Below are positions 9,511 to 19,533 of a stretch of DNA of 64,000 nucleotides, piece after piece; position 1 is the stretch's first letter, and every line of letters begins with the position of its first letter. This DNA comes from Candidatus Peregrinibacteria bacterium (GTDB lineage: Bacteria > Patescibacteriota > Gracilibacteria > UM-FILTER-43-11), in NCBI GenBank assembly GCA_016932505.1, contig JAFGCT010000007.1:48625-112624 (forward strand), in the 5' to 3' direction. The notes under the pieces are model-generated. The model saw nothing but the letters and a program-made list of their open reading frames with translations, had not been told where the DNA came from and did no database searches. Position numbers and translations under genes: made by a program.

Positions 9511-10623
9511 TTAGCTTTTTATAGCTTCCAATATTAAATTAGCAGTTCTTCCCCAACTATATTTCTTAATCTGCTGAAACCCCTTCTCTCTAAGACTCTT
9601 GCAATATTCTTCATTATCAAGGAGCTGTGTAATTCCATCGGCAATATCAACAGGTTCATGAGGATCAGCATAATGAATGGCATCAACTCCAAGTTCTGGT
9701 ATTGAAGAAACGCGAGAAGCAAGTACAGGGACTCCATTCGCCATTGCTTCTAATATAGGTAAACCAAAACCTTCATAAAAAGACGGGAATAAGAATATTC
9801 TTGCACCTTGCATAAGAACAGCCAAATCCTCATCGGGTATATATTCCAAAAACTTCACACGACCTACAAGTTTTAAATCCTTAACCTTCTGAAAGATCTT
9901 CTTATAATACCAACCTTTTTTACCGGCAATCACAAACCTATAACGTTGTTGATTAAATGGACTTATAAGACTATAAGCCTCAAGCGCTCCTGTAATATTT
10001 TTACGAGGTTCAAGAGTTCCAGCCATCATCATATAATCAGGATCAAGATTATAGCGCCTTTGAACTTCAATTATTCTATTAGGGTCTACTTTACGCAAAA
10101 ATGCATCACGAATACCTGCATAAACAACGGTGATTTTTTCTGAAAGACGAAATTTTGGATATTTCTCAACCAAATCTTTCTTTGTATATTCAGAAACCGT
10201 AAAAATCCACTTAGACTTTTTTACTGCACCCTTTAAAGTCAATTTTTCAATAAAAGTAGCTCTTTTTTGGTGTTTAGCGGGGCTCTTAAAAGCAACAAGA
10301 TCATGAACAACTAATGCAACCTTTAATTTTTCAACATTATGAATATAAGGAACAATATAACTTTCGGTGGCAATAAGAACATCGACTTTATTCTTAATCA
10401 TGGACATATAGAACCTCCAGTGCCAATATGGCCCCTTTCCCCATATGCGAACAACAAAAACATTGGGCAAATGCCTATACTTATTTTCCCAATCCTTGTT
10501 GGTAAATAGGTAGTATTCATTCTCGCGATCATTATTCAGAATACTTTTCAAAACATTAGCAGTCCAAATTCCTTTTCCACCTCTATCTCCTTCAATACCT
10601 CTGATGTCAAAAGCTATCCTCAT
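9511..10623 (-). CDS. Glycosyltransferase family 4
   Basis: MRIAFDIRGIEGDRGGKGIWT start; VAGKKGW, FLFPSFYEGFGLPILEAMANGVPVLAS motif. Confidence 0.9.
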   Translation of the reverse strand: MRIAFDIRGIEGDRGGKGIWTANVLKSILNNDRENEYYLFTNKDWENKYRHLPNVFVVRIWGKGPYWHWRFYMSMIKNKVDVLIATESYIVPYIHNVEKLKVALVVHDLVAFKSPAKHQKRATFIEKLTLKGAVKKSKWIFTVSEYTKKDLVEKYPKFRLSEKITVVYAGIRDAFLRKVDPNRIIEVQRRYNLDPDYMMMAGTLEPRKNITGALEAYSLISPFNQQRYRFVIAGKKGWYYKKIFQKVKDLKLVGRVKFLEYIPDEDLAVLMQGARIFLFPSFYEGFGLPILEAMANGVPVLASRVSSIPELGVDAIHYADPHEPVDIADGITQLLDNEEYCKSLREKGFQQIKKYSWGRTANLILEAIKS

Positions 10624-10765
10624 TTTTTGGAACTTTGTAACGAAATAACGATACAACGATACAACAATTACTGACTAACAAGCAATAAAAAGTCATCTTG
10701 TCATTTCGTTGTTTCGTTGTTTCGTTTATGGTAAAGTATTTTCAGTTAATATTAAAAATAAAATC

Positions 10766-11614
10766 ATGAGTCTACGTCGCATTAAACATATGTTTTTACG
10801 CCTAAGCGCTGAAGAAAAAGTAATAGGTGCAGGTGGTCTTTTAGTAATAATGGGGGCATTTATGCCATGGTTCTATATCATTCTCTTTGACCAAAGCACA
10901 GTTTATAATGGTTTTGGAGGTGATTTAGGAGTTATAGGTTTTGTAATATTCATTTTAGTATTACTCGCAATCTTAAACCTCATTGCCGAACATCTGCATA
11001 TAAGCTTTCCTCAATTCGGATACACCAAAGAGCAAGTTTTATTTTTTTTGATGGGGCAAAGTGCATTCCTTACCCTTCTTACAATTGCCATATACACAAA
11101 AAGATCACTAGATTATACAACCTCCGAATTACGCTTCGGAATTTACTTTGCACTAGTTGGCTCTTTTCTGGGTGCATTTGCGGCATTTGCCCAAATACAA
11201 AAACTTAAAAAAAAGGAAGTTAGTGATTTCTTTGAGCATGAAGAGGAAGAACATATAAAGAAACCTCGTAATTCATATAATTACGAAAAAGAAGATGAAG
11301 AAAATCAGAAACCTGAAGAGGAACAGATGTTATTTGAAGAAGAAGTTGAACAGGAACCTGAGCTTATTCAAGAAGATGAAATGATAGAGGAAATTGAAGA
11401 ATTAATAAGAGAACCAAAAACTAATAATGACGATGATCAAGGTAGGTATTTTAGTAGAGAAGCAGGTATTAATAGTGAAGCTGATAATGAAATAGATGAT
11501 TTCGCCGAAGATCAAACCGAACCTGAAGAAATTGAAGAAGAATCAGATAAATCAGATGAAACAAATGACAAAAAAAATCCGGGACTATCAATGAATTTCT
11601 ACGAAGATAATTAA
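10766..11614 (+). CDS. Multi-pass membrane protein with highly acidic cytoplasmic tail
   Basis: Several hydrophobic segments then Glu/Asp-rich tail; ATG at 10766 preferred over the longer ORF start. Confidence 0.7.
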   Translation: MSLRRIKHMFLRLSAEEKVIGAGGLLVIMGAFMPWFYIILFDQSTVYNGFGGDLGVIGFVIFILVLLAILNLIAEHLHISFPQFGYTKEQVLFFLMGQSAFLTLLTIAIYTKRSLDYTTSELRFGIYFALVGSFLGAFAAFAQIQKLKKKEVSDFFEHEEEEHIKKPRNSYNYEKEDEENQKPEEEQMLFEEEVEQEPELIQEDEMIEEIEELIREPKTNNDDDQGRYFSREAGINSEADNEIDDFAEDQTEPEEIEEESDKSDETNDKKNPGLSMNFYEDN

Positions 11615-11745
11615 AATTTGTGAATTGAAATTTTTCAAAAAAGGCTCACAAATTATAAATCGCAAATACTAAAAAATAACATTTTCAAGTTTTGTAATTA
11701 AAATTTGGTTGTCATAATCAGAAAAATAACATAACTTAACACCTC

Positions 11746-12066
11746 ATGACAGAAATTGAAGAACATAAAGGGTATTCCGACAATCTTCCTGGCAAACCAG
11801 GTCATACAGATAAAGAATATGTAGATATTATAAAATCCGATGTTGAAACTGAAGCTAAATATACAAACGATACTGGAGAGCCTGCTAAAATCATATATTA
11901 TTGTAGAGATTGCGAAAAATTAGTTAAACCTAAGCGTGTTGGTAAAAAGCTAAGATTCACCTGTGAAGAGTGCAAAGGAAGCAATGTTGCATTTGGTAGC
12001 GAACAATCAATCGCAAACTTCTATCGCATAAAAAACATCAAAGAAAAGGAAGCTGAAAAAAAATAA
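11746..12066 (+). CDS. Small zinc-ribbon protein
   Basis: YYCRDCEKLVKPKRVGKKLRFTCEECKGSNVAF: two CxxC knuckles. Confidence 0.75.
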   Translation: MTEIEEHKGYSDNLPGKPGHTDKEYVDIIKSDVETEAKYTNDTGEPAKIIYYCRDCEKLVKPKRVGKKLRFTCEECKGSNVAFGSEQSIANFYRIKNIKEKEAEKK

Positions 12067-12128
12067 AAACAAAATTGATACCAATAATATAGTTATATTT
12101 AATTTTGTAATTTTTTAATTTGCACACC

Positions 12129-12728
12129 ATGAAAAAGCTAGCTTTTATTTTCCTGATATTATTTATTTTAGTTATTGCAACAGGATGCAGTGCTCGTAGA
12201 AATACAGTTCACTTCGACCCAAATGTCGATAAATTATCAGCCGATATTACTGAAATAGGAACAGAAGATTCTAATAATGAAGATGCAATTATAGGTGAGA
12301 CAACAACAGTTGAAGAATTAAAAGGTCCTGATTTTTCTATTGATGAGCCAATTTTAGAAAACAATAAACTGAATACAAATACCGGATATCATGTTATTAA
12401 AGGAAAAACACCTAAAAATACTGACGCTATTACCGTGAATGACTACAGACTCACCAAATATATTCCTGGTCAAACTGAATGGAGCTATATTGCATCTGAT
12501 TCAATTGGAACACTTTCAGAAGGAGATAACCAATTCTCAATAAGATCTTTTGATAAAGAAGGGAACGAAATTGGAGCAAGAGAATTTACAATTTCATACA
12601 CACCTGCAGAAATTCCTGCACTTCCTTCAGTTGGATTAAATAGTTGGTTAGTACTAATATATTCTATTGTATTTTCTGGCTTATATTTTACTCTTAAAAG
12701 ATTACGAAAAGTATTTATAAAAAAATAA
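12129..12728 (+). CDS. Putative lipoprotein with C-terminal TM
   Basis: MKKLAFIFLILFILVIATGC lipobox; C-terminal hydrophobic segment. Confidence 0.7.
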   Translation: MKKLAFIFLILFILVIATGCSARRNTVHFDPNVDKLSADITEIGTEDSNNEDAIIGETTTVEELKGPDFSIDEPILENNKLNTNTGYHVIKGKTPKNTDAITVNDYRLTKYIPGQTEWSYIASDSIGTLSEGDNQFSIRSFDKEGNEIGAREFTISYTPAEIPALPSVGLNSWLVLIYSIVFSGLYFTLKRLRKVFIKK

Positions 12729-12763
12729 AGGCATTTTGTCTATCTCTAGTTTTTAGCTTAATA

Positions 12764-12796
12764 AAAAGGTTTCGACATGTTCGAGACCTTTTTTAG
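12764..12796 (+). terminator. Rho-independent terminator
   Basis: aaaaaggtttcgacatgttcgagacctttttt stem-loop plus T tract. Confidence 0.85.
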
Positions 12797-12817
12797 TAGC
12801 TATATTTAAAAAATTGA

Positions 12818-12847
12818 TTGACTAGGTGAACACCTGTTCACTATAAT
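12818..12847 (+). promoter_or_regulatory. recA promoter with embedded LexA/SOS-type box GAACACCTGTTC
   Basis: TTGACT (12818-12823), 18-bp spacer, TATAAT (12842-12847); GAAC-N4-GTTC at 12828-12839. Confidence 0.8.
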
Positions 12848-12890
12848 CAAATCAACAACAAAAAGTTTAATTTTTAATTTTAATAAGTTC

Positions 12891-13910
12891 ATGACAAAAG
12901 ATAACGATTCAAAGAAAAACGATGCCATCAAAAATGCATTAGCTCAGATTGAAAAGAATTTCGGTCAGGGTACTATTATGAAACTTGGAGACAATACAAA
13001 TAGGAAAGTCGAATGTATATCAACAAGTTCAATCTCCTTAGATAAAGCGCTAGGGGGAGGAATCCCAAAAGGAAGAATAGTCGAAATTTATGGCCCTGAA
13101 TCTTCAGGTAAAACCACACTTGCGCTTCACACAATTGCAGAATGTCAAAAAAATGGTGGCACAGCTGCCTTTATAGATGCGGAACACGCTCTTGATCCAG
13201 AATATGCAAAAAGAATTGGTGTAAATACAGAAGATTTACTTATTTCACAGCCTGATAACGGAGAACAGGCACTAGAAATAGTAGAAACATTAACCAGATC
13301 CGGAGGAATAGATATTATAGTTATCGACTCTGTAGCCGCCCTTACTCCAAAAGCAGAAATAGAAGGTATGATGGGAGATTCACATATGGGTCTTCAGGCA
13401 AGACTTATGAGTCAGGCATTAAGAAAATTAACATCAATTATATCAAAAACAGGTACAACTGTTATTTTCCTTAATCAACTTCGTATGAAAATTGGAGTTA
13501 TGTTTGGAAATCCGGAAACTACAACAGGGGGAAATGCTCTAAAATTCTATACCTCAGTAAGATTAGATATACGAGCAATTGATAAAATTAATGGAGCAAC
13601 TGATGATGGAAAAGAAATCACAGGACGTCGTGTACGAGTAAAAGTTGTTAAAAACAAAGTAGCTCCACCTTTTAAACAAGCCGAATTCGATATTATGTTC
13701 AATGAAGGTATAAGCAAATGTGGCGATTTACTTGATACAGCAGTAGAAAAAAAGTTAATAAATAAAGCTGGTGCATTCTATACATACAAGGTTACTAAAA
13801 TAGGTCAGGGAAGAGAAAACGCAAAATTATTCCTAAAGAATGACAGTAAAATGTACAATGAAATTCAAAATAAATTGATGGCTGGAGAAATTAAACCAGA
13901 AACAAAATAA
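12891..13910 (+). CDS. recA: Recombinase RecA
   Basis: [13 protein letters not shown], full-length RecA sequence. Confidence 0.98.
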   Translation: MTKDNDSKKNDAIKNALAQIEKNFGQGTIMKLGDNTNRKVECISTSSISLDKALGGGIPKGRIVEIYGPESSGKTTLALHTIAECQKNGGTAAFIDAEHALDPEYAKRIGVNTEDLLISQPDNGEQALEIVETLTRSGGIDIIVIDSVAALTPKAEIEGMMGDSHMGLQARLMSQALRKLTSIISKTGTTVIFLNQLRMKIGVMFGNPETTTGGNALKFYTSVRLDIRAIDKINGATDDGKEITGRRVRVKVVKNKVAPPFKQAEFDIMFNEGISKCGDLLDTAVEKKLINKAGAFYTYKVTKIGQGRENAKLFLKNDSKMYNEIQNKLMAGEIKPETK

Positions 13911-13932
13911 AAACATTTGTTGACATAAGCTC

Positions 13933-13960
13933 AAAATCCCGATTTAAATCGGGATTTTTT
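13933..13960 (+). terminator. Rho-independent terminator after recA
   Basis: aaatcccgatttaaatcgggatttttt. Confidence 0.9.
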
Positions 13961-14046
13961 GTAATTTCGTTCTTGCAAATATCATTCAAAAAATATAAAC
14001 TTAAAATCCAAAAACAAATATAAAAAATGATGCGGTATAACATTAG

Positions 14047-14078
14047 TTATTTCGTCATCTCGTTATTTCGTCATCTCG
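14047..14078. repeat. Perfect 16-bp x2 tandem repeat immediately upstream of dnaB
   Basis: ttatttcgtcatctcg x2. Confidence 0.9.
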
Positions 14079-14085
14079 TTTTAAT

Positions 14086-15450
14086 ATGGCTGAAGCAGGT
14101 AAAATTCCACCACATAACAAAGAGGCTGAACAATCAGTACTCGGCTCTATTCTTATAGATAAGGATGGTATTATTAAAATTGTAGACTTAATAAACTCTG
14201 AAGATTTTTATTATGACACTCATAAAATGATTTATGAGGCGATGGTAGACTTATACAACAGACACGACCCAATTGACCTACTTACGCTAGCCAACCTACT
14301 TGAAGAACGAAAGCATATCGATACAATTGGTGGACCTGCTTATTTAGCAGAACTAACTTCACTAGTACCAACTGCAACACATATATTCAAATATGCACAA
14401 ATCGTAAAAAACAAATCTACGCTAAGAAAAATGGTAAAGGCTGGAAGCATGATTGCAGCATGTGGCTATAGTGAAGATGAAGAAATTAGTAGTCTGCTTG
14501 AAAAGGCTGAAAAAGAAGTTTTTAGTATTTCACAAACATTCCTAAAAGACAGATTTGTACACGTAAGAGACGTATTAAACGACCGTTTCGAAGAATTTTC
14601 TACACTACACACCGCAGATGAAGCAGATAAAGTAAAAGGAATACCAACTGGTTATAAAACTTTAGATAGAGTACTTTCAGGAATGCAACCTTCGGATTTA
14701 ATTATTCTAGCCGCACGTCCAAGTATGGGTAAAACTGCGCTAGCTCTTTCAATCGTTCAAAAAATTTGTATAGAAGCCAGTAAAAAGAAAACTGTTGGAA
14801 TATTTTCATTAGAAATGTCAAAAGAACAATTGGTCGATCGTTTATTTTGCTCAATATTAGGGGTGGATTCATGGAAATTACAACACGGGAAACTAGACGA
14901 TAAGGACTTTCAGAATATGGGTTCAGTAATGGACACTTTGAATAAAGCTCCAATATTTATTGATGATTCTGTTGGAACATCTGTATCAGAACTAAGAGCA
15001 AAAGCCCGAAGGCTTCAAATGGAACACGGTTTAGATTTAATCGTTGTTGACTACCTACAGTTAATGTCTACAGGTAATGCAGCATATCAAGCAAACAGAG
15101 TACAGGAAATATCCGAAATATCACGCTCGTTAAAAAGCTTAGGACGCGAACTACATATTCCTATAATTGCTCTATCTCAGTTATCCCGTGCTGTGGAATT
15201 AAGAAATCCTAAAATTCCTCAGCTGGCAGATCTACGTGACTCAGGTTCTATTGAGCAAGATGCGGATATTGTTATGATGTTATACAGAAAAGATTATTAC
15301 GAAGAAAATCTTACAGAAGAAGAAAAAGGAATTACTGAAGTATTCATAAGAAAACATCGTAATGGACCAATAGGAAAAGCTGAACTAAAATTCGATAGAA
15401 CTCAAATGAGATTCTATGATGTTGACCGAGCACATTCATACTCAGAATAA
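14086..15450 (+). CDS. dnaB: Replicative DNA helicase DnaB
   Basis: ARPSMGKTALALS, DLRDSGSIEQDADIVMMLYR. Confidence 0.97.
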   Translation: MAEAGKIPPHNKEAEQSVLGSILIDKDGIIKIVDLINSEDFYYDTHKMIYEAMVDLYNRHDPIDLLTLANLLEERKHIDTIGGPAYLAELTSLVPTATHIFKYAQIVKNKSTLRKMVKAGSMIAACGYSEDEEISSLLEKAEKEVFSISQTFLKDRFVHVRDVLNDRFEEFSTLHTADEADKVKGIPTGYKTLDRVLSGMQPSDLIILAARPSMGKTALALSIVQKICIEASKKKTVGIFSLEMSKEQLVDRLFCSILGVDSWKLQHGKLDDKDFQNMGSVMDTLNKAPIFIDDSVGTSVSELRAKARRLQMEHGLDLIVVDYLQLMSTGNAAYQANRVQEISEISRSLKSLGRELHIPIIALSQLSRAVELRNPKIPQLADLRDSGSIEQDADIVMMLYRKDYYEENLTEEEKGITEVFIRKHRNGPIGKAELKFDRTQMRFYDVDRAHSYSE

Positions 15451-15526
15451 GAGCTATAAACTCTAATCACTTAGCTGGTAATACCAAACGCCATTAAGCA
15501 CTTTTGTACTATTAAGAACTTAAATA

Positions 15527-16579
15527 ATGGAACATATCCCAAATCTTTTCTCTATTTTTGGTTGGTCAACAATAGCTTTTCTAGTTACTTTGACGCTTAC
15601 CCCCCTGTATCTAAAATTAGTAAAAAAATTCAAATTAGGAAAACAAATTAGGGAAACCACTATGAGTGGAGAAAAAGCGTCATATTTTAGCGAAATGCAT
15701 GCCAAAAAAACAGGTACCCCTACAATGGGAGGAGTAATAATGTGGGGAGGAGTTATAATTGTGGTATTAATTTCTCGTTTATTAGCACTCTTTGGGCTTC
15801 TTCCTCAATCATTATTACAAAGAGGTCAGGTTTATCTTCCTTTATTTACACTAATTGCAGTTGGAATTCTTGGTGCAGTTGATGACTGGTTTAATATAAA
15901 GCAAATTGGTGGAGTAAAAGGAATTAAAGCAAGACCAAAATTTCTTCTTCTTACATTATTTGCAATTCTAGGGGCGTGGTGGTTTTATTACAAATTGGGA
16001 TTTTCCAGTATACATATACCAAGCATTGGAGATTTTGAAATAGGCTTATGGTATATACCATTATTCATGCTTGTAATACTTTCTACGGCAAATGCGGTTA
16101 ATATTACCGATGGACTGGATGGACTAGCCGGAGGACTTTTAATTATTGCTTTTATGGTTTTTGGTGTCATAGCCTATGCAAAAGGATTAATTATTCTGGC
16201 TGTATTTTGTGGGGTAATAATTGGAACATTACTTGCTTTTCTATGGAATAATATACCTCCTGCATTGTTTTATATGGGGGATACAGGATCACTATCTTAT
16301 GGAGCAACACTAGGTGTAATAGCTATGATGACTAATTCAGTAGTTGTTTTACTATTTGTTGGTGGAGTTTTTATAATTGAAACATTATCAGTAATTATTC
16401 AACTAACTTCAAAGAAATTTTTTAAAAAAAAGGTCTTTTTAATTGCTCCTCTTCATCATCATTATGAAAAAAAGGGTATGAATGAAGCAAAAATCACAAT
16501 GCGATTCTGGATTATAGGAGGATTATTTGGCTCTATAGGACTTATAATAGGCCTTCTTGGAATGGGAAATGGAGTTTAA
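15527..16579 (+). CDS. mraY: Phospho-N-acetylmuramoyl-pentapeptide-transferase
   Basis: KKTGTPTMGG, DDWFNIK, NITDGLDGLAGG, APLHHHYEKKG. Confidence 0.96.
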   Translation: MEHIPNLFSIFGWSTIAFLVTLTLTPLYLKLVKKFKLGKQIRETTMSGEKASYFSEMHAKKTGTPTMGGVIMWGGVIIVVLISRLLALFGLLPQSLLQRGQVYLPLFTLIAVGILGAVDDWFNIKQIGGVKGIKARPKFLLLTLFAILGAWWFYYKLGFSSIHIPSIGDFEIGLWYIPLFMLVILSTANAVNITDGLDGLAGGLLIIAFMVFGVIAYAKGLIILAVFCGVIIGTLLAFLWNNIPPALFYMGDTGSLSYGATLGVIAMMTNSVVVLLFVGGVFIIETLSVIIQLTSKKFFKKKVFLIAPLHHHYEKKGMNEAKITMRFWIIGGLFGSIGLIIGLLGMGNGV

Positions 16580-16728
16580 TTTGAAATTTGTAAATTTCGA
16601 TTTGTGATTCATTTTAAAATTACAAAACGGAAATCACAATTCTCAAATCACAATTCTCAAATATACCGCTTATAACCTTGATTTTTAAGCATTTTTTTGG
16701 TATAATAAGTAGATAAAAACAAATAAAT

Positions 16729-18981
16729 ATGGATATTCTGAAATCAATGTATAGGGAATTTGGCAACAAAAAGCCTTTTATATATGAAAATGCAGTAGCT
16801 GTAGAACCTTCTGCACAATCTGAAAAAACGCAGGAACCACCGAAACCCGGTATTCCAGAACATTTGAAAGAAAAAAAGGCAAATGAAGAACAAGGAGGGG
16901 AAAGTGTAGTTTTTGATAGTAAAACTAAAGAAGAAGCTAAAAAAATGTCATTTTTTCAGAAACTTTCAGCTACATTGTTTCCTGCAAAAAAACCTACACC
17001 AAAGCAAACGACACCAGAAATAGGTGCAGTAAAATCAAATGTAAGCGACCCCAGCGTAAAAGGAGTGGTAAAAGAAGATGAAAAAGTTGATGTAAGAGAT
17101 ATTAAAGAGGCAGAAAAAATATATAAAGAAGGAATTTCTACCATTAAAGACCTAATGGCTCCTTCTTCAATGGAATTCATGTATGACAAAATGAAAGTCA
17201 GTGGAGTATTGGCAAAAACTTTTTTCGTCTATGCATACCCAAGATACATTGAAGTTAACTGGCTTTCACCTGTAATAAATTTTGATATAAGCATGGATAT
17301 TTCTATGTTTATATACCCTGAAAGTAGTGCGAAAATGATGAAATATTTAAAAAACAAAGTAGCACAAATACAATCATCAATGCGTATTGAACAGGAGAAA
17401 GGAATGGTTGCTGACCCTGCCTTGGAAACAGCATTACAAGATGCAGAAGAATTACGTAGAAATATTCAACGTGGTGAAGAAAAGTTCTTTCAAATGGGAC
17501 TCTATATAACAATTTATGCAGAAGATGAAGAAAAACTTAAGAAAAATCAAACCAAACTGGAAAGTGCGCTCGGTGGAAAATTAGTTCTGACAAAAAGTGC
17601 TGACTTACAAATGGAACACGGATTTAATTCATGTATACCTATTGCTACGGATGAGCTAGAAGTTACCCGAAACATGAATACTAATCCCCTATCAACTACA
17701 TTTCCTTTTAGTTCTGCAGACTTAACATCCAGCGAAGGAATATTATATGGAATTAACAGGCATAATGATGGTCTTATAATATTCGACAGATTCAATCTTG
17801 AAAATGCAAATTCTGTTGTATTTGCAAAGTCTGGTGCCGGTAAATCATATGCTGTTAAACTTGAAGTTTTGCGCTCATTAATGATGGGAACAGACGTAAT
17901 TATTATAGATCCCGAAAATGAATATGAAGAACTTGCTAATACAGTTGATGGAACATATTTAAGAGTGTCACTTAATTCTGACCAACGTATAAACCCTTTT
18001 GACCTTCCAAGTCCAATTAATGAAGAAGATGAAAAACCGGGAGATCTACTAAGAACAAATATAATTACACTACATGGACTAATTAATCTGATGTTAGGAA
18101 AACTAACACCAGAAGAAGAAGGATTGATGGATAAAGCCTTAATAGATACATATGCCTTAAAGGGTATAACAATGGAAACTCCAAACCCAGCATCTGTTGA
18201 GCCTCCAACAATGGAAGATCTATATGATATTTTAAGCAACATGAAAGGGACTGAAAACCTCGCTCAGCGTTTGCAGAAATATACAGTAGGAACATTCGCC
18301 GGATTATTCAATATGCCTACTAATGTTGACTTAAAATCAGGGTTACTTGTTTTTTGTATAAGAGACTTGGAAGATATGCTTCGCCCTATAGCGATGTATA
18401 TAATCTTAAATTTTATCTGGAATACGGTTAGATCTTCACTAAAACGCAGGTTACTTATAATTGATGAAGCCTGGTCTATGATGCAATACGAAGATAGTGC
18501 CAGATTTTTATATGGACTTGTAAAAAGAGCACGTAAATACTACTTAGGTATTACAACTATTACTCAGGATGTGGAAGATTTCGTTGCATCAAACTATGGA
18601 AGACCAATTATTACGAACTCATCCATGCAGCTACTTCTAAAACAATCACCAAGTGCAATGGATAAACTTACTGAAATATTTAATCTGACTGAAGGCGAAA
18701 AATATTTACTTCTTAATGCAAATGTTGGCCAGGGATTATTTTTTGCAGGATTGAAACACGTTGCGATACAAATAATTGCTAGTTACAACGAAGATAAAAT
18801 AATTACAACAAATCCTGAAGCAGTTCTTGCTCAACAAGTAGAAAGAGAACGTGAGTTTCAAGAGTCACAACCTAATGAAGAAGCTCCTACCGATCAACAA
18901 GAAATTACAACTCCAGCACCAGAACCTACACAAACTCAGACGCCACCTGAACCAGGTCCACTAGCAGAACCGAATGTATAA
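16729..18981 (+). CDS. VirB4/TraC-like ATPase with N-terminal extension
   Basis: FAKSGAGKSYAVKLEVLRS, IIDPENEYEEL, LLIIDEAWSMMQ, TITQDVEDF. Confidence 0.9.
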   Translation: MDILKSMYREFGNKKPFIYENAVAVEPSAQSEKTQEPPKPGIPEHLKEKKANEEQGGESVVFDSKTKEEAKKMSFFQKLSATLFPAKKPTPKQTTPEIGAVKSNVSDPSVKGVVKEDEKVDVRDIKEAEKIYKEGISTIKDLMAPSSMEFMYDKMKVSGVLAKTFFVYAYPRYIEVNWLSPVINFDISMDISMFIYPESSAKMMKYLKNKVAQIQSSMRIEQEKGMVADPALETALQDAEELRRNIQRGEEKFFQMGLYITIYAEDEEKLKKNQTKLESALGGKLVLTKSADLQMEHGFNSCIPIATDELEVTRNMNTNPLSTTFPFSSADLTSSEGILYGINRHNDGLIIFDRFNLENANSVVFAKSGAGKSYAVKLEVLRSLMMGTDVIIIDPENEYEELANTVDGTYLRVSLNSDQRINPFDLPSPINEEDEKPGDLLRTNIITLHGLINLMLGKLTPEEEGLMDKALIDTYALKGITMETPNPASVEPPTMEDLYDILSNMKGTENLAQRLQKYTVGTFAGLFNMPTNVDLKSGLLVFCIRDLEDMLRPIAMYIILNFIWNTVRSSLKRRLLIIDEAWSMMQYEDSARFLYGLVKRARKYYLGITTITQDVEDFVASNYGRPIITNSSMQLLLKQSPSAMDKLTEIFNLTEGEKYLLLNANVGQGLFFAGLKHVAIQIIASYNEDKIITTNPEAVLAQQVEREREFQESQPNEEAPTDQQEITTPAPEPTQTQTPPEPGPLAEPNV

Positions 18982-19023
18982 TCGTGATATAATTGTGTTT
19001 GAATTATAGTAAGTTTTTTTGAT

Positions 19024-19533
19024 ATGCGATTATTTCTTTCAATAAATATTCCTCGAAATCTTCATCAATACTGTAAACAATTACAAAATCAATACCCTGA
19101 TTTAAAAAAATCAGATCAATTTCATACTACTTTGCAATTTCTAGGTGATGATATAGAATCGGCAAACCGAATTATTGATGAATTAAACAAAATTACATTC
19201 ACATCTTTTGAAATTGAGATGGGCAACGTAGAACCTTTTGGTCATACGAATAACATAAGAGGGGTATGGATAAACTGCAAAAACAATGATGCTCTTAATA
19301 AATTATCAGATAATATAAGAAGAGTGATGGGAAATCTAGGATATATATCAGACTACCCTTTCACCCCTCATATAACACTTGGTCGTTATAAAAATCCACC
19401 AACAAAAAAACCTGATTTATTAAAAGGTGAACCTTATAAATTTTCAGTCGATAATTTTTATCTAATGCAAAGTACGCTTACTGCGCTTGGTCCAAACTAC
19501 AAAATTATTGAAAGCTTTTCGGCAAAAAACTAA
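19024..19533 (+). CDS. thpR: RNA 2',3'-cyclic phosphodiesterase / 2'-5' RNA ligase family
   Basis: Two HxT motifs: HTTLQFLGD and HITLGRYK. Confidence 0.85.
   Translation: MRLFLSINIPRNLHQYCKQLQNQYPDLKKSDQFHTTLQFLGDDIESANRIIDELNKITFTSFEIEMGNVEPFGHTNNIRGVWINCKNNDALNKLSDNIRRVMGNLGYISDYPFTPHITLGRYKNPPTKKPDLLKGEPYKFSVDNFYLMQSTLTALGPNYKIIESFSAKN

Noticed and set aside
17547-18242. 231-aa minus-strand ORF inside the VirB4-like gene
   Set aside because: Fully antisense to conserved ATPase motifs; no recognisable features.
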